64,000 nucleotides of DNA from Ypsolopha sequella (GCA_934047225.1 OW204012.1:4216001-4280000); one strand, 5' to 3'. Numbered from the stretch's first letter, positions 42,130 through 53,548 are shown. The notes: a model not told the origin generated them from the sequence alone. Made by a program: numbers and translations.

Positions 42130-42341
42130 TTCAAATTCAAAATTCAAAAAGTTTATTTTGCAAAGTAGGTATATATAATACACGTTTCACAAGTCAAATT
42201 TTAATCTTATAAAAATATATGTAATAAAATAATAAATGTACATGAACTACTTAGATTAAATGTTTATTTAATTTATGTAGCAATATATATACGATTAAAA
42301 TTATAGGTAAAATATTATTATACAAGGTGAAATCCAATGTG
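42130..42341 (-). repeat. Composite repeat, family D, copy 4
   Basis: TTCAAATTCAAAATTCAAAA, GTTTATTTTGCAAAGTAGG, ATAAAAATATATGTAATAAA, TTTATTTAATTTATGTAGCA, ending ACAAGGTGAAATCCAAT. It stops inside the family E part. Confidence 0.7.
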
Positions 42342-42580
42342 CTAAATGACATCTCAAATAATGCTAGATTTTTATGGTAGATCATTTCATCCGTAATCGG
42401 CATTTTAATTTGATTGTTTTATTTGCAGTTTGTGTATACCTACCAAAAATGACATTATGATTTATTATTTGAATGTCTCTCTTTGATTGGTTGTTAATTA
42501 TTGTGAAACGTGTCCTTTAGTGTATAATATGCAATTTTTGTGTATCTTTTGTGTTCAAATTTCGTTTGGACCCTGTAATT

Positions 42581-42815
42581 CTAACCCCCGGTTTCTGAAA
42601 GGCCAATCAAAGTTAACAGTAGATTAAAAAAACTTTAACCGCAAATAACGGTGAAAATAAAGCATATATGAAGTCTGAATAGTGATGAATCAATAATTAA
42701 CTTAGTTAATTTTTGATTTCAATGTAAAATTCCCACTTTTTCTGGCTTAATCCGCAGATAATTATTTTTTAATCTACTGTTAACATTGATTGGCCTTTCA
42801 GAAACCGGGGGTTAG
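42581..42815. mobile_element. Foldback miniature element CTAACCCCCGGTTTCTG, family W
   Basis: CTAACCCCCGGTTTCTGAAA, GGCCAATCAA, GTTAACAGTAGATTAAAAAA on the left; the inverse on the right ending CAGAAACCGGGGGTTAG. About 235 bp, no ORF. No TTAA or TA at both junctions. Confidence 0.8.
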
Positions 42816-43014
42816 TCTTTTTAAGTATTTGTGTGCCTTTACGGCAGAACACAAAGGCACTACTTTTGTAAAACAATCTGTATTTCTTACCTATGTTGGA
42901 CAAATAAATGCTTTGATTTGATTTGATTTGCTATGAATTCCAAAAAATAGTGCTAAATTGAACATTAAATAAAACATTCTATCAACAAAAATATTTTTAT
43001 ATGATTTATAGCGA

Positions 43015-43095
43015 AAACCATCGCTTTGGATACTCTAAACATTATTTAGAGTGCATTAAAAACTAGAAAGCATCAATTAGAAACTAATTTCAACT
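43015..43095. repeat. Family I foldback, left-arm fragment
   Basis: GCGAAAACCATCGCTTTGGA, TACTCTAAACATTATTTAGA, GTGCATTAAAAACTAGAAAG, CATCAATTAGAAAC, the left arm of family I. Confidence 0.65.
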
Positions 43096-43502
43096 TAGAC
43101 AAATATTTGAATGTAAAATATGTATCTTGTTTCCCTATTTTTTAATTTTCATTATGAATTATGGAATTTCATACATGAGGCAGGTCTTGCATGACTGCTA
43201 AATAGTGCTAGATTTAGTGCTGTGTACTGGACGTACGTTTCAGTGCTAAATATATGAAAATAATGCTAGATCTAGCACCGAAAGTGCTAAGTTGGCAACA
43301 CTTCTTATCACCTTATAATATAAAAAACAAAATCTTTAAAAGGGACCAATGAGAAATCGTATCCGATAACCGCGTAATGCCCTACCGAATTTTGAAATCA
43401 GAAACGATTTGGAACAGGAGTGTGCTGGAGACTCCTTTAATTTATTGTGATTTTAATACACTTGTACTTGTCCAATGATTTATTATTATGTTTATTGTTT
43501 AC
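43096..43502. other. No gene; repeated GTGCTAGAT-type words
   Basis: GCTAAATAGTGCTAGATTTA, GTGCTAAATATATG, ATGCTAGATCTAGCAC, AGTGCTAAGTTGGCAACAC. The last string resembles a hAT end; related words at 42340-42365 may be the other end. Confidence 0.4.
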
Positions 43503-43745
43503 CTACATACATACATACATATACTTACGCCTGTCTCCTAGAGGGGTAGGCAAGAGACTACAGATTTCCATCTGCTACGATCCAGACACAACTCTTTTGC
43601 CTCTTCCACATCCATCAATCTAGTCAAACAAGCTCTTCTATTCCGGGTACTTTTGACATGGCCCTTATTCAGTATGTCACCAATTTGGTCAGCATCGGTC
43701 CTTATAGGGCGGCCTGGTTGAACTGTATCTTCCACTTGCGTACAT
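43503..43745 (-). pseudogene. Non-LTR retroelement C-terminal remnant, family G
   Basis: On the minus strand the frame reads QPGRPIRTDADQIGDILNKG then RNRRACLTRLMDVEEAKELC and DRSRWKSVVS, after which the sequence ends in a (TATG)n-like tail (plus-strand ACATACATACATAC at 43503-43520). A conserved D(R)..W...V near the C-terminus is usual for non-LTR ORFs. The frame stays open upstream to 43906 but loses resemblance beyond 43745. The same 3' sequence is at 9126-9345. Confidence 0.6.
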
Positions 43746-44142
43746 AACCGGCACAAATTGAACGTAAACAAACAATTACTAACAGCAATCACATTAATAT
43801 TTAAAAAACCTATTATTTTCTGATAAGTATTTACACCTCCACATGTTATTTTGTTCATATTTCTGTTAGCTACCAAGGGTTGCCTGGAAGATATTGCTAT
43901 TAGCAATAAGTGCCGCCCTTGTACACCATGTTTAATTGTTTCTTTTGTCTTTTAAGTTATTTGTGTAAATGTGCAAAAAGTGTTATAAATAAATAAATAA
44001 AATATAACCTTTGAAAATTGTAGCGAAACCGGTAGGTAAACATAACAACATACAGTACTTGTACACTGTATTTAAATCGCAATGTTTCGTAAGTTCCACC
44101 AAATGCCAACAATCACAAGCATCAACTTCCATTTTATTTAAG

Positions 44143-44149
<7 letters not shown>
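43746..44149. other. No gene; family K scrap
   Basis: 44021-44125 has TTGTAGCGAAACCGG, GTTCCACCAAATGCCAACAA, TCACAAGCATC, matching the right flank of family K (18680-18745). Otherwise nothing. Confidence 0.45.

Positions 44150-44178
<29 letters not shown>
44150..44178. repeat. TA microsatellite
   Basis: Uninterrupted (TA)n, embedded in AAGTTATTTA / TAAATAACTT inverted flanks. Confidence 0.9.
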
Positions 44179-44180
<2 letters not shown>

Positions 44181-44196
44181 CTTTAAAATAAAATGA

Positions 44197-44520
44197 ATTT
44201 GGTTGCTCGGTCAGTAGGACCCCGAACTTTTGAGGTCCTGGTTCAAATCCTGCCGGTAGAGCGTGCACCGTTGAGTTTTTCGGAAGTTATGTGTATAGTT
44301 TGATGTGTATATGTTGAACGATGGAGGAAAAAACTGTGAGCTAAATCTGCATCCCATAAAAAGCATGTATATGTGTGTCCGAAAAACGGCGGTAAGTATC
44401 GCTCCCTGCCTCATTAGGCTGTTAAAATCGTCTGGAAAAGACTATTCTAGTTCTAGTATAGTCCACACTTGGAATTTAAACACCTCTGACACCCTTTCGA
44501 TGTCATGACGGTAAGTATTT
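44197..44520 (+). mobile_element. tRNA-headed SINE-like sequence
   Basis: The head reads GGTTGCTCGGTCAGTAGGAC, CCCGAACTTTTGAGG, TCCTGGTTCAAATCCTGCC. GGTTCAAATCC is a good RNA polymerase III B box, GCTCGGTCAGTAGG an A-box-like string, and GAGGTCC pairs with GGACC to suggest an anticodon-arm relic. The body has no ORF of note. Similar tRNA-derived heads are known in lepidopteran SINEs. No target duplication seen. Confidence 0.55.
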
Positions 44521-45535
44521 TTAAACTTTTGCGATTTTCACACATTATATATATATTATATAGACAGAACAAGACCCGAGTGTTATGCTTATCAAATTAA
44601 CAATGTTATGTAAAATTTTGTATATAATTGTACTTTATTCGTTAATTTTAAGATTCAACATTTGTACGCCTGACGACTGAGCATAAAGGAATGAATTATA
44701 TTATATTTCTGTAAAATCTTGATACCTGTGTCTCAACAAATAAAAGTTTAAAGAAGTTTCAAATATGTTTTCCTTTTTTACTTACACTAATTAAACATAT
44801 AAGATACGTTCGTATACAGACCCTGTATTAATCAATTAATTATATTTTATTTATCAATTAAATTTGAAAGGCGATGAAAAAAATATCATTTGATGGTTCC
44901 TATACAAAAATACTCATGGACAAAAATGTCCAATAACAGCTCTACATATTCAATAACCTACCGTACAATATTGCCGCCGAAATGCATTTCGAAAATAAAA
45001 GCAAAACCGTTCCAAAATTCAAATGTCCGCCGCTGCGTATAAATTCGTTATATTTTTGTTTCTTTTTCGTAATTTAGGGCGACGTTACACTCGCTTCACG
45101 ATAAAGTGTTTACAAACTTATTTGCATTTTATTTACGCATTTTACATACTTTGCTTACGATTTTTTTGCTTGAATACCTTCAAATGATATGAAAGTATGC
45201 AAATTAAATAATTTGTTTCTGTAATAGGTACATAATATACAGTACCTATACACGTATTACACATATTATATTGTATATAAATGTAAAAAAAAACAATAGA
45301 ACCAAATAATATATAATATACCTTATAGTTTTAAATATATAACAAATAATAATACGCGTAAATAAACCAAAATAAACAGAAAATAGGCTAACTTCAATTT
45401 GATAAAATAATACACTTGTATAAAATGAAAAATAAAGGAATAAGTATTATTATAAATTTAGGTAAATATAATGGAATAAATACAACAAAATTAGTAGATA
45501 AATACGGTATAAATAAAATGCCTAACTCTACCGAT
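44521..45535. other. No gene recognised
   Basis: AT-rich, no inverted ends or shared blocks found. Confidence 0.4.
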
Positions 45536-45592
45536 TCGATTAGTCTTGCTAAGAAGAAGGGCAGGAAACTTGGCAAGATCATGTCTTTTTTT
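45536..45592. repeat. Retroelement 3' UTR scrap, reverse copy
   Basis: GATTAGTCTTGCTAAGAAGA, AGGGCAGGAAACTTGGCAAG, ATCATGTC is the inverse of 22688-22740. Confidence 0.55.
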
Positions 45593-45612
45593 TTCATAAA
45601 TAAGAATAAATA

Positions 45613-45966
45613 CAGTACCCTCTCGCTAATCCGCCACCAAAAAATCCGGACTACCGGCGGATTACCGAAAACGGCGGATTATAATGTACAGGAACATCAA
45701 ACTGAGGAAAACAACAAAAAACATAGTCATTTTGTATTAGTACTTATGAAGGTAAATACATATGTACATTTGTATTAAAATTTAAAAATGAACTGACACA
45801 TTAACTGATTACTCAGGTTTTGAAAAATACTGCTCTAATTTGGCTTGTTTTTTACCACAATAAATCTTCGTAATAACATGATTACAGAGAGACATCGACT
45901 TGCAAAAAATGGGCGGATTATAGTAGTTGTCGGATTATCAAGCGGCGGACTAGCGAGAGAGTACTG
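45613..45966. mobile_element. Pogo/Tigger-like miniature element
   Basis: CAGTACCCTCTCGCTAATCC and GGACTAGCGAGAGAGTACTG are inverted ends, flanked by TA (45611-45612, 45967-45968). CAGT...CTCTCGCTA.TCCG is the usual end of pogo/Tigger elements. Inner GGCGGATTA repeats extend the arms. No transposase; a short frame crosses only the left part. Confidence 0.85.
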
Positions 45967-45968
45967 TA

Positions 45969-47068
45969 TTTATAACCTATTTCAAATTTGGTCTGGGCGT
46001 TCATAGATCAGTCAAATCACATTCAAGTAATTTTAGAGTATAGCCGTTTTTATAACCTCAATTGTCATTATTTCAGTAGAGATTTCAAAAAGAATTCTTG
46101 ATTTCATCTAAGTGAATTAAAAAAAAAACGCATTTTTCAGATTTTGGGGATGACCACTTTTGAAAATGACCTGTTATTTTGTCGTCAGCAGGGGATCTAA
46201 AAAGGCCGACTTGGGTGAATCATGAAATAATTTGAAAGTAGGATAGAGTCAGAGTTTCTTCATGCGTGCAAAAGAGACGGCATTACAACAGAATCACAAT
46301 ATGATTCATCCAATTTTAGAGGACCAGATCGTAGAATTCAGCATATCACGATCTGCCTAGGCATATCATATTTCTGTAAAATCTTGGGGGTCGTCTCGTT
46401 CCGCCCCGCTTCGCTCGGCTCCCCAAATTTATTTACATGTAAACCGCTCGCTCCGCTCGTTTTGGCTTTTGTTGAAAGATTTTCGATTTTGTACTTTAAG
46501 ATCTGCCCGATTCTAAAATCTGCCCACGACATAATATGGATATACATTTTAGCCCCAAGTAGCGATAGACTTAAATACCAAGACTATAAACCGAAACTGC
46601 GCTTTACGTATCGTTCACTTTTATGATAGAACTCAAAAAAAAAGAAACAAACTATTTCCATAGACAAGAATAGTCCAAGTTATAACTCACTCTCTCGACT
46701 CACGCAAGGAAATGACTGCGATAAAAAACCCAATACAATTCGAAAATCAACATGGCGCCCAAAAAATAGATGGACAAAAACGAAAACTCTATTTCGTTAG
46801 ATAATTATGTACGGCCCAAGATTCGTGTAACGCTTTTTAGAGTTCTGTAGGAGTAAGTTTAATAGAAACCATGGCCAGGATAATGTTAGGTTATATTGTT
46901 AAACTAATACAAATACAATACAAAATTTTCTTTATTGTACAATAAAGTTATACAAAATAATAAATTTCATTTAAAATATCGAGGGCACCGAAGAATTTTA
47001 CAGGAGAACTGTGCACACAGTTATTGCAAGTAGATTATAATATATAAATAAAAAAAGTAAAAATTGGT
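45969..47068. other. No gene; GC-rich repeat and a retroelement tail
   Basis: 46395-46470 carries CCGCCCCGCTTCGCTCGGCT and CGCTCGCTCCGCTCG, the same class as 39700-39950. 46910-47015 looks like an antisense retroelement tail (ACAAATACAATACAAAATTT, TTTATTGTACAATAAAG). The rest is unreadable. Confidence 0.45.
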
Positions 47069-47108
47069 TTCGAAATTTTCGGCCAACTTATGGCCGTCGT
47101 CAGTCGAA
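47069..47108 (-). ncRNA. Hammerhead-ribozyme-like motif, cluster unit 1
   Basis: Minus strand: TTCGA, CTGACGA, C, GGCCA-TAAGT-TGGCC, GAAAATT, TCGAA. Stem I 5 bp, stem II 5 bp. The ATATAT after GAAA is shortened compared with other units. Confidence 0.5.
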
Positions 47109-47116
47109 TAAGTCAT

Positions 47117-47159
47117 TTCGAAATATATTTCGACCAACTTGTGACCGTCGTCAGTCGAA
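47117..47159 (-). ncRNA. Hammerhead-ribozyme-like motif, cluster unit 2
   Basis: Minus strand: TTCGA, CTGACGA, C, GGTCA-CAAGT-TGGTC, GAAATATATT, TCGAA. All elements present; wobble pairs in stem II. Directly follows unit 1 in the same orientation. Confidence 0.55.
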
Positions 47160-47169
47160 TAATGACTTA

Positions 47170-47212
47170 TTCGACTGACGACGGCCACAAGTTGGTCGAA
47201 AGATATTTCGAA
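47170..47212 (+). ncRNA. Hammerhead-ribozyme-like motif, cluster unit 3
   Basis: TTCGA, CTGACGA, C, GGCCA-CAAGT-TGGTC, GAAAGATATT, TCGAA. Opposite orientation to units 1 and 2, so units 2 and 3 form a head-to-head palindrome (CGAATAATGACTTATTCG at the junction). Confidence 0.55.
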
Positions 47213-48803
47213 ACCAATTAACACTTTTTTTTTATATATTATAATCTATTTAAAACAATAAAAGGCCAAAGAAAAGGCTTAAAAATATTATTTATTCAAT
47301 TTTATTACAAACAAACATGGCTCAATATTTAAACAAATGGATATTAAATTTAAAAATAAAATATAATAAAAATACTTACAAATATTACATAAGTATATCA
47401 TACATGAGATAAACAGGTTTTCTTTAGATAAATACGATAACACATAAATAATTCTATGAATATGTATATTATATAGGATATAAAAAATAAAAGATTTACT
47501 AAACTCTTTTTCGTTTTTAGGTTTACAAAAAAATATCTAAAAGAACCGTGAAATTTAATCAACCGCCCGAATTCATACTGGAGACTTGGTTAGTTATATT
47601 GTTTGTTGGTTAGTTCATGTTTTGAGCTAACGTCTAGGAAAAATCTAAATAATTGATGTGTTTTCACTGTGTCGTTTTCTATGTTTACTCATGCAGCCAA
47701 AATGATATTTAAAAACCTGATTTCGCGCCCGATAGGTACCTGCGTGAAACTGAACCGAGTAACTCGGCAGATTACTCGATTCGGTAAAAATAAAATCGAG
47801 CAATACTCGGTACTCGATTACTCTTTAAAACTTGTACTAGGCACATCTCTAGTTAGAACCTGACGAGATTTTTAATTTATGAACGGCCAACCAGTAATAG
47901 TTGTTGAGCTTATAGGCCGCCATTTTGAACAAAATTTTTCATGATTATCAACATTCCAATTGTCAATAATTCTTAAAACAACAATGAGCAACAGAGCTGT
48001 TTTGTAAAACAACCGGTGATTTTGTAACAAAGCGGATTTTACCGCATCCATCTGTGACATAAATACTATCAAAAAAGTTTTGCTGAGCCACTTTTTTAGT
48101 AAGTTTTCGCGATAGTGGTTTTAATTGAAGTGATTATGTACCTATATTCAGTACCTACCGAAAGTACCTACGGCCCCTGAATCTTCGATATGGGTTCGTA
48201 CCTGACCGATTTTCCTATACTTTTTTAAGGAGGTCCCACGGCGAACCGAAGTGATTCTTAAAAAAAAAACTCGTATTATTTCTATTTTATGTTCATTTTT
48301 CTATTTTGATTAGAAGCGTATTGTCAATGCATACAGCTATACTATGTTGTTTTTTATCAGCTTTCTACTGAGGGGTCTGATTGGGTCAAATATCTTTAGT
48401 TTTTTTTTATTCGTTTTTATTTGTTCATGGACTGGTTTCCACAATCAAGATGTATCTAGCTGGAAACACTCTATACTGAACGAGCGAGCGAAGCGAGTGA
48501 AGTTTTCAGAGTCTATTTGAACAATCCGGCGTTTATATGTATGTACTATCAGGGAAAAATACGCTGGCCCACTTTTAGCCCGTATTGCATGGTGATAAGA
48601 GCGAAAAGTGGGTCTGCGGCAATTTCTTCGATGGTACGTACTCGTATGTATGTTTGTCCGACGATAATTCTAGTACCGTTGATCGGAACGTCATGAAATT
48701 TGGTAGGCGAGTAAATGAGACAAAAATATTTTTTAAGTTCGAACATGAGCCAAATCGGTCAAGGGGTTGCTGATATACGAGGTTGTTACCCGCGAGTTGC
48801 TAG
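47213..48803. other. No gene; two repeat copies
   Basis: 47546-47590 is a family E end (TTTAATCAACCGCCCGAATT, CATACTGGAGACTTGG). 47744-47855 is the second family H copy. 48480-48505 has GAGCGAGCGAAGCGAGTG. 48560-48790 is a less AT-rich stretch containing GTATGTTTGTCCGACG and ATGAAATTTGGTAGGC, typical of dispersed repeats but unassigned; its frames on both strands are not called. Confidence 0.45.
47744..47855 (+). repeat. ACTCGG-rich dispersed repeat, family H, second copy
   Basis: GTGAAACTGAACCGAGTAAC, TCGGTACTCGATTACTC, TTGTACTAGGCACATCTCTA, matching 9826-9938. Confidence 0.7.
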
Positions 48804-48807
48804 TTAA

Positions 48808-49129
48808 GGCGCTACGGAAAAAAAATCGACACTTTAAGAACTTGCATATCTACTTCAGTAAATAATGTATTATTTTATAAAATAGTATATTATTTTTGAA
48901 TTCTTTTTCTAGGGATCTGTTAAAACAGAAACGGGACTGGAGCGCGGCTCGATAGAAATATTTATTGAAATGAGGTCTTTTTCGACACCAATTCTCCTGG
49001 TTTGACAATTTAGAATGATATATTGACTGCAATTATATAGTATTAGATGTGTTTTAACAGTATCTAGGACCTGCCCTCTCGCACTGAGGGCTTTTTCGCA
49101 TATGGACGCTAAAACTTTTACATATCGCC
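48808..49129. mobile_element. TTAA-target element, family N, shorter copy
   Basis: TTAA at 48804-48807 and 49130-49133. GGCGCTACGGAAAAAAAATC, GACACTTTAAGAACTTGCAT, ... ACTTTTACATATCGCC. About 90 bp shorter than 6508-6922: the block before CTCTCGCACTGAGGG is deleted. Confidence 0.85.
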
Positions 49130-49261
49130 TTAAGAATATATGTGACGTCATTTTGACCTGGAAAGTACAATAATATAATTAATGCAATAAATTATTACAT
49201 TTTGTAATAATTTATTTTTGTTGTTAGTAAATAAAATTATCTAAATCTAAATAGTTTACAT

Positions 49262-49605
49262 CCATCCATCCATCAGCCTAGTTCGTCCACTGCTGGACAT
49301 AAGCCTTTCCAGGACTTTGCCTCTCTCGGCGGTCATCCTGGAAGAATTGCCCATACTCACACACGCTGGGTTCCGGAACCCTCGCACCAGTGACGCTGCT
49401 GCCCGTCACCAGTCTGTTCCATATAAGGCCCGGCTATTAGGGATGGATATACCGTCATCCATCGGTCCTAGGCATGGTGGGCCTCCTGGTTTTTTGCCTG
49501 TGAGCTGTCCTCTTACTCTCCCCCGAACTACTTCGAGGGGGTCTCCAAGTAAGATGTGGTACCTCCACAGTCGAGCCTGGTATCAGCTCTACCACCTGTT
49601 GGTGT
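49262..49605 (-). mobile_element. RTE-tailed SINE-like retroposon, copy 2
   Basis: Flanked by an exact 12-bp duplication AATAGTTTACAT (49250-49261, 49606-49617). CCATCCATCCATCAGCCTAG, TTCGTCCACTGCTGGACAT at the tail side; GGTATCAGCTCTACCACCTG at the head side. Confidence 0.9.
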
Positions 49606-49829
49606 AATAGTTTACATACTCCTGTATATATAATATACAATCACCGCAGTAGAAGTTTATTTTTTACGACCATAAACTTTAAATGCAATTTTCTCAGCTC
49701 GTACATTTTGATAGTTTCATACTAATTCTAATTCATATTTATTTGCACCATAATGTTCGATAGGTCTGAAGTAACATTTGGTATACATATAGCATCAATT
49801 ACGGACCCTGTCGGGCACAGCAAAGTAAC

Positions 49830-50248
49830 TAAAGGGGGTATATCGTCATAATCGACACTTTTTGAAGTTATTTATCTGCTTTTCAAACCAAGTCCTAAGT
49901 TAAATAAATTTGTATAACAATTTTTGGACCTTTTTCTAGATTCTGGACTATTAGAAACGCGATTGAAGGAATTTCACTCGATAGAAATAATTAATGAAAT
50001 GAGGTCTAAATTAACACTTTCTTTGATATTCTGACAAATCGGGATAAAATACAGACTTCAAAAATATTTATTTAGATGGGTTTTAACTATACCTAAATTA
50101 CTGGTTATGGAAATTTCCATAGCAATTTTCTTTAATTTTGTATTAATTTAAAACCAACTTTTTGTTAATTTTCCCCGATTCCGTCCCTCTCGCACTGCGT
50201 GTCTTTCCACTTGGAGTAACGGGGACCTTTGCACGGACGATATATCAC
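49830..50248. mobile_element. TTAA-target element, family N, diverged copy
   Basis: Keeps AATCGACACTTTTTGAAG, CTCGATAGAAATAATTAATG, AAATGAGGTC, TTTAGATGGGTTTTAAC, TTCCGTCCCTCTCGCACTG and a right end at TATCACC|TTAA (50249-50252). The left TTAA is mutated. Confidence 0.7.
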
Positions 50249-50252
50249 CTTA

Positions 50253-50624
50253 AGGTGGATGGTCAAGGCAATCTTCATACAAACTTGTGGGAACCAATAA
50301 CGACGACAGAAGTATTATTATTTAATTCTGTTACCTTTTTCCACACGTTCCATCAACTTTACACCCGCGAATAATCAGTTTTTTTACAAACAAACTTTTT
50401 TAGAATCTAATTTTGTTATTTAAAACTTTTGTAATCCAATGTATGAACATTTTAAATTGCAAAGTTAGACTGTTAGAACATTTTGTTTTTAAGAAAAACT
50501 GAATATTCGCGGGTGTAAAGTTGATGGAACGTGTGGAAAAAGGTAACAGAATTAAATAATAATACTTCTGTCGTAGTTATTGGTTCTCACAAGTTTGTAT
50601 GAAGATTGCCTTGGACCATCCACC
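50253..50624. mobile_element. Long-armed foldback at TTAA, family X
   Basis: TTAA at 50249-50252 and 50625-50628. Arms of about 130 bp (50253-50385 and 50491-50624), nearly perfect, starting GGTGGATGGTC and ending GACCATCCACC. Its left TTAA is also the right TTAA of the family N element before it. No ORF. Confidence 0.88.
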
Positions 50625-50628
50625 TTAA

Positions 50629-50817
50629 AGCTAGTAACACAATTATTCTTATTCAATTACCTATACATACTATAAATAAAAATAATGGTTGCACCTAGAG
50701 ATCTGATTCTTTTTTCCTTACTCGTACATAGATAATTTTATCTAGTTTCAGGAACTACCAATAACTCAACCAATAAAGTTGTTCCTTTCCAATTTAACAG
50801 TCACATATATTTGCTCC
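50629..50817. other. No feature recognised
   Basis: AT-rich spacer between a foldback and the RTE tail. Confidence 0.4.
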
Positions 50818-51165
50818 TTCCAATCCAATCCATCAGCCAATATCAGTCCACTGCTGGACATAGGCCTCTCCAAGGTCACGCCACATTTTTCTATCCTCGG
50901 CCATCCTCATCCAGCCACTACCGGCAATCTTTTTTAGATCGTCAGTCCAGCGAGCTGGCGGGCGTCCTACACTGCGTCTGCCGGTTCGTGGTCTCCACGT
51001 GGTTGTCGGTTCTTCGGCTGATGTGGCCAGCCCACTGCCTCTTCAGCTTGCTTATCTTAGAGGCTATGTCGATGACTTTGGTTCTTTGTCGAATCACCAC
51101 ATTTCTGATATGATCCATCAAAGAAACTACGAGCTTAGCCCGCTCCATAGCTCGCTGGGCGACTT
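50818..51165 (-). pseudogene. RTE-clade retrotransposon, C-terminal fragment and tail
   Basis: Minus-strand frames give MERAKLVVSLMDHIRNVVIR, QRTKVIDIASKISKLKRQWA and GHISRRTD, the same C-terminal region as at 6925-7202. Downstream come GTCCAGCAGTGGACTGATAT and a GATGGATTGGATTGGA tail. The frame breaks after GHISRRTDN. 5'-truncated; no target duplication recognised. Confidence 0.85.
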
Positions 51166-53397
51166 ACGTGCAGCAATTTTGTTTTTGAGTTATGCATGAA
51201 TCAATCAAAAGCATATAGCATAATAATTATGTGCATATGCAGCACGCGCACCGATGTATATGCACGTGACCTCGCCATAAGGGTTTCGATATTTTTACGG
51301 GACCACAAAAAACCGTAAAAGCCGTTTTATGCAAAGGTTCAAGCTAGAAAATCAAGATCCACCTAATGATAGACCAGTTAATAATAATTACAACGCCAAC
51401 CAACTTGGCTTTATACAACATAACTCTCTGCCCGCGCCGTAAAATAATAATTATTTCCAGTCCATTTTGTTTTTTTTTTATCGTAGCTGTCAAAATAAGC
51501 CCCGAGTAGGGTGACTGTGGGTTTAGAAATGTTGGGATTTTAGATGGGTTTTCCGTGATGATCGTAAACAAAAAATTTAAATCAGCAAATAAAATGTAAA
51601 TGATCAGGCGATTATGCAAATATTAATTACTTATTTTTAAAGCAAAACTGCCTCGGTATTACGTAAGTAAAATGTTCAGTTCATGCTTCACATTTTTTTA
51701 TTTTCGTAAAATAACGAACAACCGATTTTTGCTTTTTATCTGCTCTAATGAATTCGCTTAGATTAAATTATGTTAATAAGTCGTATCTTAGAATTTGTGG
51801 CCTAAAAAACCTCATGATGATGAATATTTTTGCGAAAAAGCTGCAACTTCCATTTGCCTTCGTGTGACATGGCTGTTTAGAAATGTGTCCTTTTGCTATC
51901 AAGATAAATTTATAATAATTTTGTTCCACTGATTTGACAGATGAGTAGACAGACAGAGACATACCACTTTTTCTTTAAAAGCAATCACACATCACAATCA
52001 ATATAATGTCTAAAATTGTCAAGTGACGTCATATCGGACAATTCTTTAAAAAAATCATTAAAAAAATGGTTAATTTATATACCAAAATAATGAAAATAAT
52101 GTCCCAAAATGGCGTATATTCCACGAAAAAAAATTACAAAAAAAACTTTTAGAAATGAAGTTATGGGAATTGCACGACAACTATAGAAGTCTCCTAAGGT
52201 TTATCTAAACCGAAGAAAAGCCACTCTAATAGGTTTTGTTTTCTACCGGGCTTTTAAAAACAATAAAACAGTCAAATCCAATTTTAAACTAATTTATTTG
52301 CTGATGGATGGCAGTGTTTGTGCTTTTGTGAGAGGGACTGTTTCTGACTTAATTTATTTATTTGTTTATTAATTAGGAGCACCAATGTTACACACACAAA
52401 AAGTATAATACTAGTAAATATGTAGTAAATATTTAAATATGTAGGTCCGCGTGTTGTAACGTTACAGGTGCACACCTTTTATAAATAACAGAGAGCTTTA
52501 TCAAAAGTTAAATGTAACAAATACAATATACATGATAATACTTTGAACAGTGCAGATGAATAATCTAAAGCTACTATAAGTATATATAGAGTAAAACTAA
52601 AACTAACGCTAACAGAATATTAAATTATAACTTTAAGCAATTAATTTATGTGTTATTCTTATTTATTTTAGTTGATTGTACTGTTTGGTGTTTGTGTCAC
52701 TATCTTTAATTATTGTAATTGGTTTGTCCGTTTTAATTAAAGTAAATAAGTAAATATTTTTTTTATTTACATTTTCCTAAACATGCATGGTTACCCTCCT
52801 CCCAAATTTGTTAGCCATCTTGGATCACATTTTAATAATGGCTGCGGTAATGAACTCTCAGAATGACTTTATATAATCTACGAGATGACTCTATATATTT
52901 TGTACATAATATTTACGGAGTTGGACGAGAACCGGTTCGGGTATTTCTGGAAATAGGCAATTTAGTACCCATTTTAAGTTGAATGCGTGGGCAAAAGAGG
53001 TCAACGCGTTTCATCTGTATTGTTTTCGAAAGAACTTTAGATATTCCAATTCCTTCTTTTCTTTACTTGAAATATTATATACAAACGCTTGTTTTTCCTT
53101 ATAGGTAATTTAATTATATTAAGCTGAACTTCCGTCCTACACCAATGCTTTTGTTTTTGAAGTGTCTATCCTGCTCTAATCTAAGACATCTAATTAAAAA
53201 TCTTCTACAAATATAGTATATAGAAATTTCTCGCGAAATTTGTGATGTATATTAAATAATAATATATAATAAAACTGGCCAATCACAGGAAAACTGATTT
53301 AAAAAAAGTTGAGCATAAATGAAAAATATAAAAAAGAAGTAAAGTAAATTTAAAAAAACATTTTATAAAAAATATATATATATATCATAAATATAAA
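51166..53397. other. No gene recognised
   Basis: AT-rich. Several short frames (51344-51619, 51768-51962, 52284-52475) lack domain resemblance. No terminal repeats or shared blocks seen. Confidence 0.45.
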
Positions 53398-53501
53398 TGA
53401 AAAAGTTTTAACTATTTAATTATAATATAAAGAATTATATCGACTGACGACGACCACAAGTTGGTCGAAATATATATCGATAATAGTTAAAACTTTTTCA
53501 T
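53398..53501. repeat. Inverted flanks around a hammerhead-like motif
   Basis: AAAAAGTTTTAACTAT and ATAGTTAAAACTTTTTC flank the motif at 53439-53483, repeating the palindromic setting seen at 13528, 33307 and 47069-47212. Confidence 0.65.
53439..53483 (+). ncRNA. Hammerhead-ribozyme-like motif
   Basis: TATCGA, CTGACGA, C, GACCA-CAAGT-TGGTC, GAAATATATA, TCGATA. Stem I pairs perfectly over six bases and again differs in sequence from the other loci. Confidence 0.55.
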
Positions 53502-53548
53502 TTAAATTTATAATCTGTTTTTAAAATAATTAAAAGCAAAAATAAGGT

